Below the pieces are notes generated by a model. The model was not told where the DNA came from and made no database searches. It saw nothing but the letters and a program-made list of their open reading frames with translations. A DNA stretch of 64,000 bases. It comes from Telopea speciosissima (Eukaryota > Streptophyta > Magnoliopsida > Proteales > Proteaceae). The stretch lies in contig NC_057920.1 of NCBI RefSeq assembly GCF_018873765.1, positions 44,318,828 to 44,382,827 of the forward strand, read 5' to 3'. Position numbers and translations under genes: made by a program. Position 1 is the stretch's first letter. Every line of letters starts with the position of its first letter. Shown here piece after piece: positions 33,676 to 46,441 of the stretch.

Positions 33676-36600
33676 TCACATAAAATGAGATTGAATCACA
33701 TATTCATTCACCATTTGTCCCACACAGTCTTCCCATGACATATTGTTGCTCCACTGTTGCATATAGTTCTCCACACCATTCATATAAGAGTTCTCATCCA
33801 CATATGTCAAGACCCCTATCCTAGGGTATAGCTGTTCAACAGTGGCGTTAGAGCGTTGCCATGAAGTGTTAGATCCACTGCTTATGCTACTGTCATATTG
33901 AGAAATGTATAGGACTGGGAATGTGGACCCAATGGTGGACCCAATGCCAGACCCACTGCTTTGATAGTCATACTCATGTGTTGATTGGCCAAACTAACCA
34001 TAAGCACTATATTCAGAATCAGTGCTCTGTTGGCCATAATCATAGTGATGATGAGGTTGATATGATTGTCGCGACTGATGCTCACTACCAGTATCCATAG
34101 TCATGCTTCCAAAACTTGCTAGCAATGGTGTTCATACTCATATCATCATACTGAGGTTGGTTATGTTTGTGACCCGTCCTTCTCTTGTACATTTTGCTGT
34201 GGCCACCATGGTCTTGATCTTGTGTGGCATGTGTAAACTGAGACTCACCTGTGAAATGCACAAGGTCCTCTTACGTTCCCACATCATGCTGGTATTGCTC
34301 GCGCATCCCCTCATGACGATCATCATAATAACCACCACTCTGCATGCCACCACCACCACCACCACCACCACTACCACCAGCATCACCACCAGTAGGGTCA
34401 TCACCACCAACAGGGTCATCACCATCACCATCGCCACTACCATCATCATCATCATCAAGAACAGTTCCTGTTGCATCCTCAAAAGGTCTCGGTGACTCTG
34501 AATGTGCACGCCCCTCTTGCGACATATAGTCGTCAACATCTGTACCGGTTATGGACACAATGGTGGAGTCGGGCATACCTCTAGGCTCATCCATCTCTGG
34601 TGCACCATGATCCCTCACCCACTGGAATAGGGGATCCTCATCATCATCAGAGTCCTCCTGGAATATGTTGGCTCGCTCGATGGGATCTTTGTCATTGTTC
34701 TCAAATTCTTCACGTATCTGCCTCATCCTTAGTCTCATATTATAATGCACATACACCAGCTGCTCTAGTCATTGACTACCTAATCTGTTTCGCTGCTTTG
34801 AGTGTATCAATGCGAATGTACTCTAGTTGCGCTCGCACCCAGAGGATGAACAAGTTTGTGAGAGCACTTTGATTGCTACCTTCCTCAAGTTGGGTGAACT
34901 TGTACCATAATGCAACCACCAGTTAGCTACATTATAAACATAGAATATTAAGAATGTGTGCACTCTAAAGGGATAAAATTATAATTCATAAATGTAATGT
35001 CATGCCACATTGCCACCTACCAGGGTCTGACTTTTGTCTACCCTCCACTGCAGCTTTATGACTGAAACTTGCTGAGGTCTCTCTGAAGAATTTGATCTAT
35101 TTTCATTTTAAATTTCAAACAGTGTTAGAGGCATTAGTATTTGCTATTTAGTAATTACATTCCTTTACTTACTACCAAAGTACCAAAGTCCCATACTCTC
35201 ACCTCATCATTGCAGTCAGATTGTGTCTTGGCATTGACCTCCAACTTCTCAATAACAGTTTCAACTGCCAGTAACAAATCCGTGTCTAGCCCAAGATTAT
35301 GCGAGTACTGGTACTTTGGATTCAAATAATATGCTAGTAAAGGAAAAACCATAAATATAAGTTGATAGTGACTAATACTTTTGAGTTTTGAATATGTAAA
35401 TATAAAAACTGATATAAATTTTAAAGTATGTTGAAGTGTTGAACTCACCAGCTTTATGCAATGGATGACTCAAGTGCTTCTCCCATCGCTCATCAATGAT
35501 GTTAATGTATGACCGAGCACTTCGGGGTATTGCAGCTCGGACCATTTCCTTCATCTTCTCCAGGGCAGCGTATATGTGAGGCAAGGTAGGCTTCTTCTCC
35601 TTGTCAACCATCCTTAGTACTGCCACCACTGGCTCTAATATGGTAACAACTTTATACAAGTCCTTCTAAAATTGATCACTTGCAATGGTCTGTTGTGCTG
35701 CCTTCCCTTCTTCTATCCTAGAACCTTGCCAAGTAAACCATTGTTCACTTGCAAACATTGACCTCAGACCTACCACCTTCATCTGAAAGCTCTTCAATGC
35801 AATGTAATTGGTGGCAAATCGAGTGACACCAAGCCTCACTAAATCCCCCTTGCATTTTTCCCTCATCATGGCTAAAGCATAACCATGGTTATACACAAAG
35901 TTGGTCACTTGCCTTGCCCTATTGACCACACCAGCCACCAAAGTTTTTTTCCTCATGTCCTTCAGCATTAAATCAATAGAATGGCCTGCACATGGAGTCC
36001 AAAAGAGGTGGATCCTCTTACTCTTCTTGTTCATTAATTTCTCTCTAGCTTTCTTAAAATTAGAACCGTTTTCCATCACAATTTGGATAATATTATTTGC
36101 TCATATATCTTCCTCCACCACTTGCCTTAGTAACTTATACTAGTATGATGCATCCTTTACATGCTTTGATGCATCAACAGACTTCAAGAAGACAATCTTC
36201 CCATTACAACTCACCATGAAATTTATAATGGACTATCTAGTAGGTCCAGTCCAACCATCAGCCATAAGAATAACCCCATATGTGTCCCACCTTGGCTTCA
36301 TACCCTCTATGTACTCTTTCAGCTCCTCTACCTCTTTAGGCAAATATACATTACATAACTCATATGGTGTAGGCCCCTTCCATCCTGCGTCAGCCCTCCC
36401 TGCAGCGTTAAGGAATGTATTATAATATGTTCCTTGTGCTACATTAGTTGGAATGCCATTGTATAGCATGAACTTGTTGAAGGCTTTCTATGCTTCCTCT
36501 TGTTTACCACCAAACACTTGCGGGATGGTTGGCTGGAAGGCATATTGTTGCCTAAAGGTAGATGGATCCTACTCAAAAATGGTATCTGGGAAACGTGCTC

Positions 36601-38932
36601 GTGGTCGGGCTTGGGACCATGGGATATCTCTTGTGTCAGTGCTTCTTCTCCTCTCATCTTGTTACACTGGTGCAGCTGAGCCAAATCCACCAGCTCCTCT
36701 TGCTTGCTCATATGCTCTTATATTCTCAAAATGAAAACTTTGCCTACTGATGAGCACATTTATATGTGAAATCTTAGGGCATAAAGCATACATTTTACCA
36801 CATTGGATAGAGTTACTTCGGTGCTTTCTTGTGCTTTTCAGGTTTTAGGTGAATTCTTGTGAAAATAGAGCAAAAGATGCTAAGAATAGCCGGAAGCGCC
36901 CAGGAGTCGTGAAAATCAAGTTTGAATTGAGCACTGAAAGAATCACGCCAATCAATCAAATTTGAATGTGATTACAGTGGGGCCCTTGAGGTGTTAATAG
37001 TATGGATGCGTAGCCCGTCGAGTCAGCTTCGCAAATTGTTCAAACGGCACTTGATTCCGAGTTGAAACGAAGAAGTTACGGCCGTTTCCATGGACAGGGG
37101 TTTATTTATAATTATTGATAGTTGGCCGACGATAAAGTAAAGCGGAAGTTCGGATTCCAGGGGCCTTAGCATAATTATCAGAAGTTACCTTCCTGTCCGC
37201 CGAAAGATTCTATTTGGAAGGTTCTGGAGCAGTCCAACTTCAACTTGAGATATCTTGGGCTCCCGAACTCCAAATTGGACAAAATTTGGGTCTATTTTGG
37301 GTGATTTTTTGTAAGGAATACAACAGTGAGGCCCATATAGACATCCCATGCTCCATATTTTTTGAAGGACAGATTTGATATTTCATTAATTGTGAGTGGA
37401 ATCCTAGTCATCACCCTTGCTCTCTCTCTCTCCTCCAACTTTTCAAGGGCACTTTTGGAATTCTACTTGGGATAAATTTCTTTTGAAAGATATTCTCTCA
37501 TCTATGGAAGGTTGAAAAGTCAAAGGTGCCTTGATCTCATTGCTTGGAGAAGACACCTACAAAGAAAAGGAATCATAAGTTAGAATTAGAAAGTTATTTT
37601 TTAATAAATAAAAGGTTTATGTATCTAGGATTCTTTTCTCTCTCTCTTTCTACTTTTTTTTTTCTTTTTTCTTGGGATTCAAGGCAATGTAAAGGAGGAA
37701 GGAGAAGAGAATATTCTCTTTTCTTAGGAAATATTTCTCCTACCACTTCTCTCTTCTCTCTTTTCTCTTCTCTCTTCCCCCTATAAATACCCCTTGCCCT
37801 TTGGGTTGTAACAAGTTAGTTTTTAGTTCAGTTTTTAGTTAGTTTCTAGTTCAATTTTAATTCAGTTTTTAGTGTAGTTTTTAGTTCAATTAATTAGTGA
37901 AATTTTTTCTTCTCTTCTTCTAGTTTTTGGTTTTCTAAGTTCTAGTTTGATTTCATACTTTCAATTTCATGGTTGTGATGCTTTTGATTCATGGTTTAAT
38001 TTTATGTCTTCAATATGGTTGTAATAATTATAGTTTAGTTTCAAGCTTTCAAGTCTAAGTTTCTAAGTTGATGACAAGACTTGGAGATTTAGAAGAGGAA
38101 GTAATTTCAGTCCGGTTCAAGCACATCCAGGTTTTCATTCTCTAAACCCTTAATCTCATTCTCCCTATTCCCTATCTCTCTCTATCTTTTTCTTCTTCTC
38201 CCTCTATTTCTTTTATTTTTTTTTATATGGTTGTGGTCTGTGGATGCATTTTTATTTCCTTATTCCTTTTTATATGGTTATTATGTGTGACTGCATTTTT
38301 ATTCCTCTCAATTTATGTTAGTTTGATAGGTTAGATGCTAATGTGTTAGGACGTCAATTTAATCCCTTAATTTTATTAGATGCTTATGAGTTAGGTTGCA
38401 TTAATTTTCATTAGTTTAATTTAACACTTTAATTTGGTTCACTTTGCATTACTTTTAAGTTAGTTAAATAGAGTGGCGTATATCTCCTCATGTTTGACCC
38501 ATAGCTACGATTGACCCGTACGCTTGCGGTATTATTTTAACTCAAACACCTACTCTCTGCCAAAGTTTGCTGGTAAATCCTCCATTCAGCCTCTGATTCG
38601 AACTCACCAGGTGTAGGCCTATATTCAGTATCATCTCCTACTCCTCCACGGATCTCTACACCAGGCCTCTCTAGAACTGCCTCATCAAAAGCTATTTGTT
38701 GTCTTTCCCTCTCAGCTTTCTTTGTTCGTACTCCTCTCAAGTTTTGTGCCATTGCCAGTTTCACTTGGCTCGGAACATTTTAGCATTTGGCAACATCCTT
38801 GCCCAGACCAAACAAATGTTCCTTTGACCTAGTTGCTCCTCCAGAATTTAGAATCTTTTCACAGTAGTTACACTTTGACTTTTTTTTGTCCTCAAACATC
38901 GGGAATCCATGTAGCCATGCTATATCCCCCAT
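33676..38932 (-). pseudogene. hAT transposase (BED finger, DUF659-type, hATC)
   Basis: The start is at 38932 with a BED-type zinc finger (CNYCEKIL...KEHL...KDVAKC) and a stop right after it near 38784. A Gln/Glu-rich part is cut by a solo LTR at 38548. From 36742 the frame has the DUF659 region: YNTFLNAAGRADAGWKGP, DTYGVILMADGWTG, then VMENGSNFKKA and LFWTPCAGHSIDLML. Later exons give IDERWEKHLSHPLHKAGE and AYYLNPKYQYS, and the hATC dimerisation motif SSSGCERN...STFALIHSKQRNRL with two stops (about 34745-34880). The long tail is Asp/Gly-rich, then Tyr/Gln/Ser-rich, to the stop at 33676. At least six nonsense codons show it is dead. Confidence 0.85.
36748..38548. mobile_element. Solo LTR inside the hAT transposase gene
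   Basis: 1801 bp beginning TGATGAGCACATTTATATG and ending CTCAAACA, flanked by a perfect 5-bp duplication CCTAC (36743-36747, 38549-38553). There is no internal retroelement domain. It includes TATAAATACCCCTTGCC at about 37781-37797, a likely LTR TATA box, followed by repeated TTTTAGTTCAGTTTTTAG words. The TGATGAGCAC start resembles gypsy LTRs seen in many dicots. Confidence 0.9.
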
Positions 38933-40079
38933 TGTGTAAGAAATATCTTATTTTTTACACTGTTACATAAAAAAACATGTATTAGTAACTATTACAGACT
39001 TAAAGTAAAGTATTAAACACTTAAAGTATTGTATTCATAACTATTAAACATAATATGAAGCTACTAAAACAATCAAATACCTATTTCTTATTTATTCCTT
39101 AACCCTAGTATTTATTTATTAATTAAAAATAATATTTACAACCAAAAATAATTATACCTTCAAATATAAAATATAATAACATAATGATGTACTTGACATC
39201 ATTTGAAGTTGGATATTATGTACAAATGTTGTGCATAATTTTTCAACAAAAACAGGTATTTTTTTTTAATTTTATATATTTTTTTCTTAATTTTATATAT
39301 TTTTTAATTATTTTAATAATATTATTATTAAATCTAAAAAAAAAAATGACTCCATGAGATTGTAGAGCATGCAAACTTGTCTAACATATATCAAAATCAC
39401 ATCCAAACAATAAGTATTTATCCTATTTTTTTTAATATCTTTTTTGAAAAAAGTCATTTTTTTTTCAAAAATTATAATAAAAAATTTAATAACCCAAAAA
39501 ATATTCGGCCTCCATCAAGTGATAGATCGGCCAAAGTTGTGTAACATAACTCAAAATCAAATGAATCTACCAAGATTTCATCAATTTTTTTTGAAAAAAA
39601 TAGATTTAGGGAAAATGGGTTACCTTTAAAAATCCTTCAAAAACTTGATCAATCTTGCAAAAGTGAGCTTCAATCTTCAATTTGGCAGCAAAATCACCTT
39701 CCAAAGCTTTGAATCCAAGCAAAAAATAAGAGTAGAAGAGAGGAATTGAGAGAAGAAGTGAGAAGAGAGAGCCAAAAGATGAGTAAAGAGCCTCTTGACA
39801 GAACTCGCCAAGTTCTGTTGAGATGGCTTGGTTTTAATAAGTTAAATGGGTCAAAATCACCTTGGCCCAGACCCGAAACCATGCCCATGATTCGAGATCT
39901 CGGAGAGATTTAGAATTTTTCTTCCTGTTATTTATATACCCACCCGAAACGAGATACAACCGAGAGATCTCGCTGAGATCTCGGCAAGAAATTGCACTTC
40001 TACCACTCGATGCCCATCTCGACTCGGTATTTCAAAAAATCAAGAATCTCGACGAGATCTCACGAGATTTCGTACTATG
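38933..40079. other. hAT 5' terminal region, non-coding
   Basis: AT-rich sequence with long T and A runs (39260-39620), then a subterminal region with clustered GAGATCTCG palindromic words at about 39890-40075. These are possible transposase binding sites. No gene is seen. Confidence 0.6.
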
Positions 40080-40087
40080 CTTATGAC

Positions 40088-42560
40088 ATCTCTTAACGAA
40101 CGTGGCATAATCTTCTTCCATGGTTGCCCAATAATACCCCAGCCTTAGGATCTCCATGGCGAGCATTCTGGCATTCATATACAGTCCGTAGATTCCCTGA
40201 TGGATTTCTTTCATGATTATTTGATCTTGTTCTTCATTCACACAGAGTAGTTGTATGCCATCATAAGACCTTTTGTACAACAAGTCTCCTTGGAGCATGA
40301 ATTGTGTGGCATACTTTTGTAGCCACTTCTTTTCTCCAATAGTGAACTGTTCAGGGTACCTCCTTTCTCTGATGAAGTCAATTATGGGTGTGAACCATAT
40401 TTTTCCATCAGTTGTCAAGACATTCATTGATTCTTGATATGCTAGCTCACATCTCTTGTCCACCAGAAATGGTCGGATCTGGGTATCTAAGCTGCATTCA
40501 ACCATTGAGGCGAGGGTGGCCAAAGTATCTACAAATCTGTTGTTGACTCTTGGTAAATATTCGAACATAATTTTTTCAAAATTCTTGATTTTCCCCTCCA
40601 AGTGTTCCTGATAGGGTTTCAGCTTTTCATCCTTTGTTTTCCATTCCCCTTAAGTTTGACAAATTATGATTGGCGAATCCCCATAAACTTTCAACTTCTT
40701 GATTCCCAATGTTATGGCGGCCTCGAGGCCAATCACACATGCTTCATACTCTGTGATGTTGTTGGTACATGGGAATTCTAATTGGAAAGCAGAAGGGAGA
40801 TAAAGATCTTCTAGGGTTATCAGAAATATTCTAGCCCCATACCCTCTTTGATTGGCTATGCCATCAAAGTACAAGTACCACCAGTCTTTGCATTCTTCTT
40901 TTTCCATGCATGCTAAGTCCTCATCCGGGAAAAGAACTTCCATTGGTTGCGAATTCGGTTCCACCGGATGTGCAGCTAGATGATCTGAGATTGCTCGCCC
41001 CTTCATAGACTTTTGGTTGATATATGTTATGTCAAATTCCGATATTAACAATAGCCATCTGGCCATCCTTCCGGCTAGCGCTGGCTTTTCAAACAAGTAC
41101 TTTATCGTGTCCATCCTCGAGATGAGTCGAATTAGATGTGAAAGTATGTAATGCCTCAATCCTTTAGTTACCCAAACCAAGGCGGTACATGTCTTCTCCA
41201 AAGGGGTATAGCGAGTTTCGTACTCTAGCAATTTCTTGCTCAAGTAGTAGATTGTGTGCTCTCCCCCATTCTTTTGATCAAGTTGTGTTACCATTGATTC
41301 CATTGCCATTTCTTCAATGGATAAGTATAACAACAACGGTTCACCCAGCATTGGCGGGACAAGTACTAGCGGATGAGTCAAGTACTCTTTTATTTTTTTG
41401 AACGCCTCTCAGCACTTATTGTTCCATTCTTTTAGTTCTTCTGTTCTCAGGAGCTTGAAGATGGGTTCACATGTCGTGGTTAGGCATGCTATAAACCGGC
41501 TTATATATTGGATGCGACCCAAGAAACCTCGGACTTCTTTTTCTGTTTTTGATGATGGCATTTCTATTATAGGCTTTATTTTGTCGGGATTCACTTCTAT
41601 TCCTCTTTCACTGACGAGAAATCCTAGAAGTTTCCCTATCGTTGCTTCGAATACACATTTTTTAGGGTTCAATCTGAGCTTGTATTCTTTATTCGCTCAA
41701 GAAACTTTCTCAGCACCAGAAAATGCCCCTGTCGGGTGACCAATTTGATGATCATATCATCTACATGCACTTCTACTTCTTTGTGTATCATGTCATGTAG
41801 GATGACCGTGGCTACTCTTTGATACGTTGCTCATGCGTTCTTCATACCAAATGGCATTACCTTGTAGCAATAAGTTCCCCATGGTATAGTGAACGTTGTC
41901 TTCTCTCTATCCTTTGGACACATGCTTATCTGATTATACCCAGAAAATCCATCCATAAATGACAATAGGGCATGCTTTGTAGTGTTATCTACCAGCAAGT
42001 TAATGTGAGGCAATGGGAAGTCGTCCTTGGGGCTGACTTTGTTGAGATCTCAAAAATCCACACACATCCGTACTTTCTCGTCTTTCTTGGGAACTAGGAC
42101 AATATTGGACAACCATTGAGGGTACTGTGCCACTTAGAGAAATCCTGCATTCCACTGCTTGATGACTTTCTCCTTGATCTTTTCACTCCATTCAGACCGC
42201 ATTCTTCTAGGCTTCTGGTTGATGGGCCGAGTGTCTGAATAAGTGGGCAGTTGATGCTGTACTATCCTTGGATCGATGCCTGGCATATCTTCATAGGACT
42301 AAGCAAATACTTCTTAAAACTCCTTTAACAGGGCTATCATCTGACCAACCTTCCTCCTTATCGAGTGAGGAGCCGATTTTAACCATTCGGGGACACTGTT
42401 CTGTTCCCAGACTTATGAGACACTTATCCTCTCGGATAGGCTGGGCTTTTCTTTGTTGTAGTTGTTTTATTAAGTGATGATGTTCAAGGATATCCTCATC
42501 ATCGGAAGATGAATCAGAGGAAGAAGACGAGACATACTCGAAATGGTTGACTTCATTCAT
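40088..42560 (-). pseudogene. Gypsy pol: RT, two RNase H domains, integrase zinc domain
   Basis: Reading leftward, RT has RPINQKPRRMRSEW, RMCVDF then a stop, DLNKVSPKDDFPLPHI, FMDGFSGYNQI, YCYKVMPFGMKNA and VHVDDMIIK (normally YVDDMI). RNase H 1 follows (IYYLSKKLLEYETRYTPLEK). A second, archaeal-type RNase H-like domain has WWYLYFDGIANQRGYGARI and CTNNITEYEACVIGLEAA. Then LARLASMVE-like linker sequence and the integrase zinc domain (IHQGIYGLYMNAR, RCHK) lead to the hAT insertion. Stops at about 42020, 42135 and 41830 and shifts near 41700, 41400 and 40640 disable it. The tandem RNase H pair places it in the Tat lineage. Confidence 0.92.
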
Positions 42561-43149
42561 GATGGAAAGAGGAGTACAAGCAGACTCGACAGACTGGGAG
42601 GTATTACCTTCTCTGATTACAAGAGACTTACCGGCAGATGTTTGGAGCTGACCACTCCTTGAGACTCTATTTCCTGAAACCTTTTAGAAACACTAATCTA
42701 GTTTACAATGGGTTCTTGCAGAGGGTGAATCAAAAGATGAGGTTTCGGCCCTTCTTCATCCCCTACAAAAATCATGGCTATCTTGAACAATTCTCTGATG
42801 CTTAGATCTTCTTCAGCAGCCTTCAATTATGCTTATTCCACTTCTAGTGCCACCCAGTCGATGTCGTCATGAAAGAAGACTTCAAATCTCGGCTGGAAGC
42901 TTCCTTTATCATGATCAAACCATGGCTCAACGTTGCTAGGAAGTTTTTCCCTTCCTTGACAAAATACCCGTTTAAAGTCTTGAAATATGGAGATGGTCCC
43001 ATGGCAGTGCTCGCCTTCTCACATTTCAGGCTGTTTTTGAGTTTGCCTTTCTTTCTTGGTTTTTCATATCCCAGTTCGTGACGGTCGTTGTAAGTTGGAA
43101 ACTCAGGGAATTCTAGAATCCCTTGCTGATTCTTTCCTAGTCCAAGCCC
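42561..43149 (-). pseudogene. Gypsy linker between protease and RT, with G-patch-like segment
   Basis: The frame right after the protease region reads RGLGLGKNQQGILEFPEF, then RHELGYEKPRKKGKLKN, a glycine pattern like the G-patch segment seen in some Tat elements. The following Ser/Asp/Glu-rich part connects to RT. Frames are broken, and no other domain is recognised. Confidence 0.5.
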
Positions 43150-43818
43150 CTAGAAATATTCCATGTTGTTCATCATCTTCAAAGTTGACTTACTCCATGT
43201 AGATGGGTATCTGAATGGGATTATCTCTCTTACTTCTGAGGTCGCCACACTGATTGCCCAAATGTCGAATCCACCCAACTGGGTATCTTCTAGAGTTTCT
43301 ACTCCAACCTCAATACTCGCTAAGGTGTGGACTATTTCTGGGTCACCGAAGATAGTGATCATCTTCCCTTCATGGATAAACTTCATTTTTTGGTGTAGGC
43401 TTGAGGCCATCGCCCTTATAGAATGTAGCCAGGGTCACCCCAATAACATGTTAAATGATGCTTGAATGTCAATCACTTGACATTCCACCGGGGACTGGAT
43501 AGGTTCGGCTTAGATATCAGTGGTCAAAACTCCTAGAACTTTCCTTCTTGTGTTGTCATATGCTCGGATGGTCTGAGCTGAGGGCTTCATATAAGTGAGT
43601 TCAAACCCCATATAGCTTGCAGCTTTGAAAGGTATGACGTTGAGAGCTGATCCGTTATCTATCAAGACTTGGGGGACCCAGTTCCCGTTGCATTCTATGG
43701 TAATGTGCAATGCCCGATTATGATTCTTCCCTCCAAGTGGCAGATCATCTTCAGAGAATGAGAGAGAATGTGTGGCATAGGTAGCCCCAACGATGTTTGA
43801 AAGCTCTTCTAGGCCCAT
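43150..43818 (-). pseudogene. Gypsy aspartic protease region
   Basis: 43818-43510 shows HITIECNGNWVPQVLIDNGS followed by ALNVIPF, the retropepsin active-site pattern with D-N-G in place of D-T/S-G, a variant common in this lineage. Further down, GVLTTDI and the part at 43150-43465 (MKFIHEGKMITIFG and DIWAIS...) continue the protease C-terminus. A stop near 43510 breaks the frame. The enzyme would cut the Gag-Pol polyprotein. Confidence 0.85.
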
Positions 43819-46078
43819 CTCTATTGGTACCTAAACTTTGTTGAGTGTTTTCAGGACTGCTTCTCGATGTGGCGGGGAGGCCATTAACAACCCCCAGATA
43901 GAGATGTTGGCCTATATCTTCTTTAGTTGGTTCAACACTTGATTTTCTGGCTTGTACTTGCTCTGAGGTAAGGCAGGTGTGTATGGTTTCTCCACAATCA
44001 GACCCTTATCTTTGAAATTTATTTCACTCCGGGTCTTTGATACTTCATGTTCTCTTCCCTTGACAATGAGCTCTACCGGGCACAGCTCATCATCCTCTAG
44101 GTCACTTTCAGTTATCAAAAGGGTTCCTACCATTAGGATCTTCCTTCTTGGGTGAGTGACTTCGCTTTCTGTCTTCAAGGTAATGATCGTCCTTTGGGTC
44201 TTTTGCAAGATCTTAAACAGGGCCTCTTGCTTTCCACAAAGGTGTCCAATAAGTTGGTCAACATCAAGCTTTTACGGGCCGACTGGCATCATCTGCTGGA
44301 TCATTTCGAAGATTTCCCTGGCTAACTTTTGGAATCTCAAAGCTTTAGCTAAGGACTCAAAATGTTCCTCATCTTCCGATGTTTCTTCATCGCTGGAGAT
44401 TACAGGATGAATATTCTTTGTGGGATCCCTCATTTGTTCATCCGTATTGATGTTGTAGAGATAGAACCTATCATGTGCCTATGCCCATTCATGATACTCC
44501 TCACTTCCACGGTCTGGAGATGCTGGAGGACTTCCGCATAAATCTTTTGCCAGAGCAAACATGAGGGAGACCGCATCTTCCAATTCTTTCAGGACTTGAG
44601 GTAATGGCCATTTCTCATTGGTCGGTTGTTGCCATTACAGTTCTTCCTAATAGCTTTCATCTGTGGGTACTACCTTAAAGAGCATTTGATGAATCTTATC
44701 GACCATTCTGAGGATCCCCCTTGCTTCAAATGGAAGGGACCAAGCTCTTAGCCCACAGATTTCCTCATACTAGTTGACAGTAGGTTCTTCTTCTGTTTCA
44801 GATGCTTTGCTAGGTTGTTCACTACCAGTGCCTTCATCCATTACTTCGCCGTTCAAACTTTCACTAGATGTTTCTTCATCTGACTGTTCTTCAGAATCTT
44901 GATGACCTGGGTCCTCTTCTTCTTCCCCACTGCTATCAATAGAGTGAATTCCTTTTGTCGGATCAAAGTATGGATCGCTGATATTGACGTTATCGACCCA
45001 ATTTTCCCACCCTTCCATCATTCTTGGTGGACCTACATAGGGGAATTCATCTAAGTATAACATAGGATCTTGGGGTGGATTCCCAAAGGAATCCTTTGTT
45101 AATGTCAGGTTTAGCCAAGCCATGTTCCTCCGCTCATGCAACATTCTCTAAAGTGCATCTTCTTCTGCAGGTAATTCTATCTTTTCAACTTGTTCTGCCA
45201 AATGGCCACACACCATGTTCGGGAAGCTGAAAGTTGCTTCATACATGATGTCGTGGGCTGTGGATATTAGCTCAAGGATGTCTTGTACTTGATGGAAGAC
45301 GCTCATGTCTTCTTCTTTGATGAACCATGCTCTTCTCAGATTTTTGGGGGACCTTTCTCCCTCATTGCTGCTACTTCCCTAATTTTCGAGAGGTATGGGT
45401 TGGATGAGATCGGTTAGGTCCTTTCCGTCATTGTCTGCTCCAATATTATTTATTGTAGTTTCAATAGAGAACTCATCTTCATAATGTGACTCGAAGTCTT
45501 CTTCTTCACTGTCATCGGTACTTCCTCCCACCTGGATAAGGTAAGTGTCTCTAGAGAGAGTCTCGCCAATGGCCAGCGTAGATATGGCTTGGATCAAGCT
45601 TGGTGTGACCTCTTCAATGATTTCATATTATTTTCAGGTGACTCTCCTCCAATGGGTTGAATGTGAACCGTTGGGTTAGCGCATTCTTCTTCATCATCTG
45701 AGTTTTCCACATATGCCATGTGGTAGATTTCATAATCGGTGAACCCAAACTTTCTCAATGCACATGAGGCCCAAGGCTGTCTAATCCATTCTCTAGGTAT
45801 TCTAGCTTCATCGTGCGATGGTTGGAGGCTATTCCCTTCCCTCGGTCACACCGTTGTCCACCTTCTCTGAAGTTTCCATTGCAGTTGGTTCTTGCACAAT
45901 AGACACATACCACCATCCTTTTTGCTCTCCTCTTCTGAGAGTATCAGCTTCGGCCGTGAAAAGGTGTTGGTTGAGCTTCAATCATTTCTTCTCTGCACAT
46001 GTCTCTTAGGAAATTGCTGATATTGGTTCTGGCTTTTGCTGGGAGGTCCATCTGCCAAATGAGACACACCTTATCCCT
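43819..46078 (-). pseudogene. Gypsy gag-protease spacer, acidic with internal repeats
   Basis: A long region of broken frames with no known domain. It is rich in Asp, Glu and Ser. Two blocks resemble each other: one with YFDPTKGIHSIDSSGEEEE (about 44940) and one with RDPTKNIHPVISSDEET (about 44390), each preceded by a Leu-rich helix-like stretch, so part of the spacer looks internally duplicated. A third acidic block, GGSTDDSEEEDFESHYED, lies near 45500. Several stops occur. It could be a Gag extension or a separate small protein. Confidence 0.6.
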
Positions 46079-46441
46079 TCAAATTCTCTTTAACTCCTTC
46101 AAGGGGCTCCCTACGGGCCAAATTAGAGTGGTTGGGTCTAAACCCATTGTCCCTTCTTCCAAGGCATTTACAGATTCTATGGATGATCTCGGGGAGTCAA
46201 GTTCTTCTTCATCAAGCGACCCCTTCAGGGTGGCGAATTCTTCCAATATCTCACGCCTCTGGGCGTAAAGATACTCATGATACACTCTATGTAGGTTTTC
46301 TAGGATTATCCCCACTTGCTCTTCCTCTGTTAGGCGAGGTTGCATCTGGTCTGCTTCTTCGCAAAATCTTTTGGCAAAGTTGGAGAATCCCTCATTCGGC
46401 CTTTTGCCATAGAGCCTCCAACTCCTTTCTTTTCTTCTCAT
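46079..46441 (-). pseudogene. Second gag-like segment in the gypsy
   Basis: NEGFSNFAKRFCEEADQM, EEEQVGIILENLHRVYHEYL and QRREILEEFATL repeat the pattern of the retrotransposon gag domain already present upstream (GFSNFIMRFRGKASRM, EMILENLHGEYHDRLY at about 47060-47240). So the gag carries two copies of its C-terminal helical module, separated by the zinc knuckle. Confidence 0.65.

Larger units (their letters stand above)
33251..40079 (-). mobile_element. hAT DNA transposon inserted in the gypsy integrase
   Basis: An 8-bp duplication CTTGTGAC (33243-33250) / CTTATGAC (40080-40087) flanks ends CAAGGTTCGAAAA and, reverse-complemented, CATAGTACGAAAT. Subterminal regions are rich in GAGATCTCG words. 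The insertion lies right after the integrase zinc motif RCHK, and integrase resumes beyond 33242. Without its solo-LTR insert it is about 5.0 kb. It carries a decayed hAT transposase on the - strand. Confidence 0.9.

Noticed and set aside
34103..34529. + strand frames rich in Thr or Pro
   Set aside because: Mirror image of the Asp/Gly-rich tail of the hAT transposase on the - strand.
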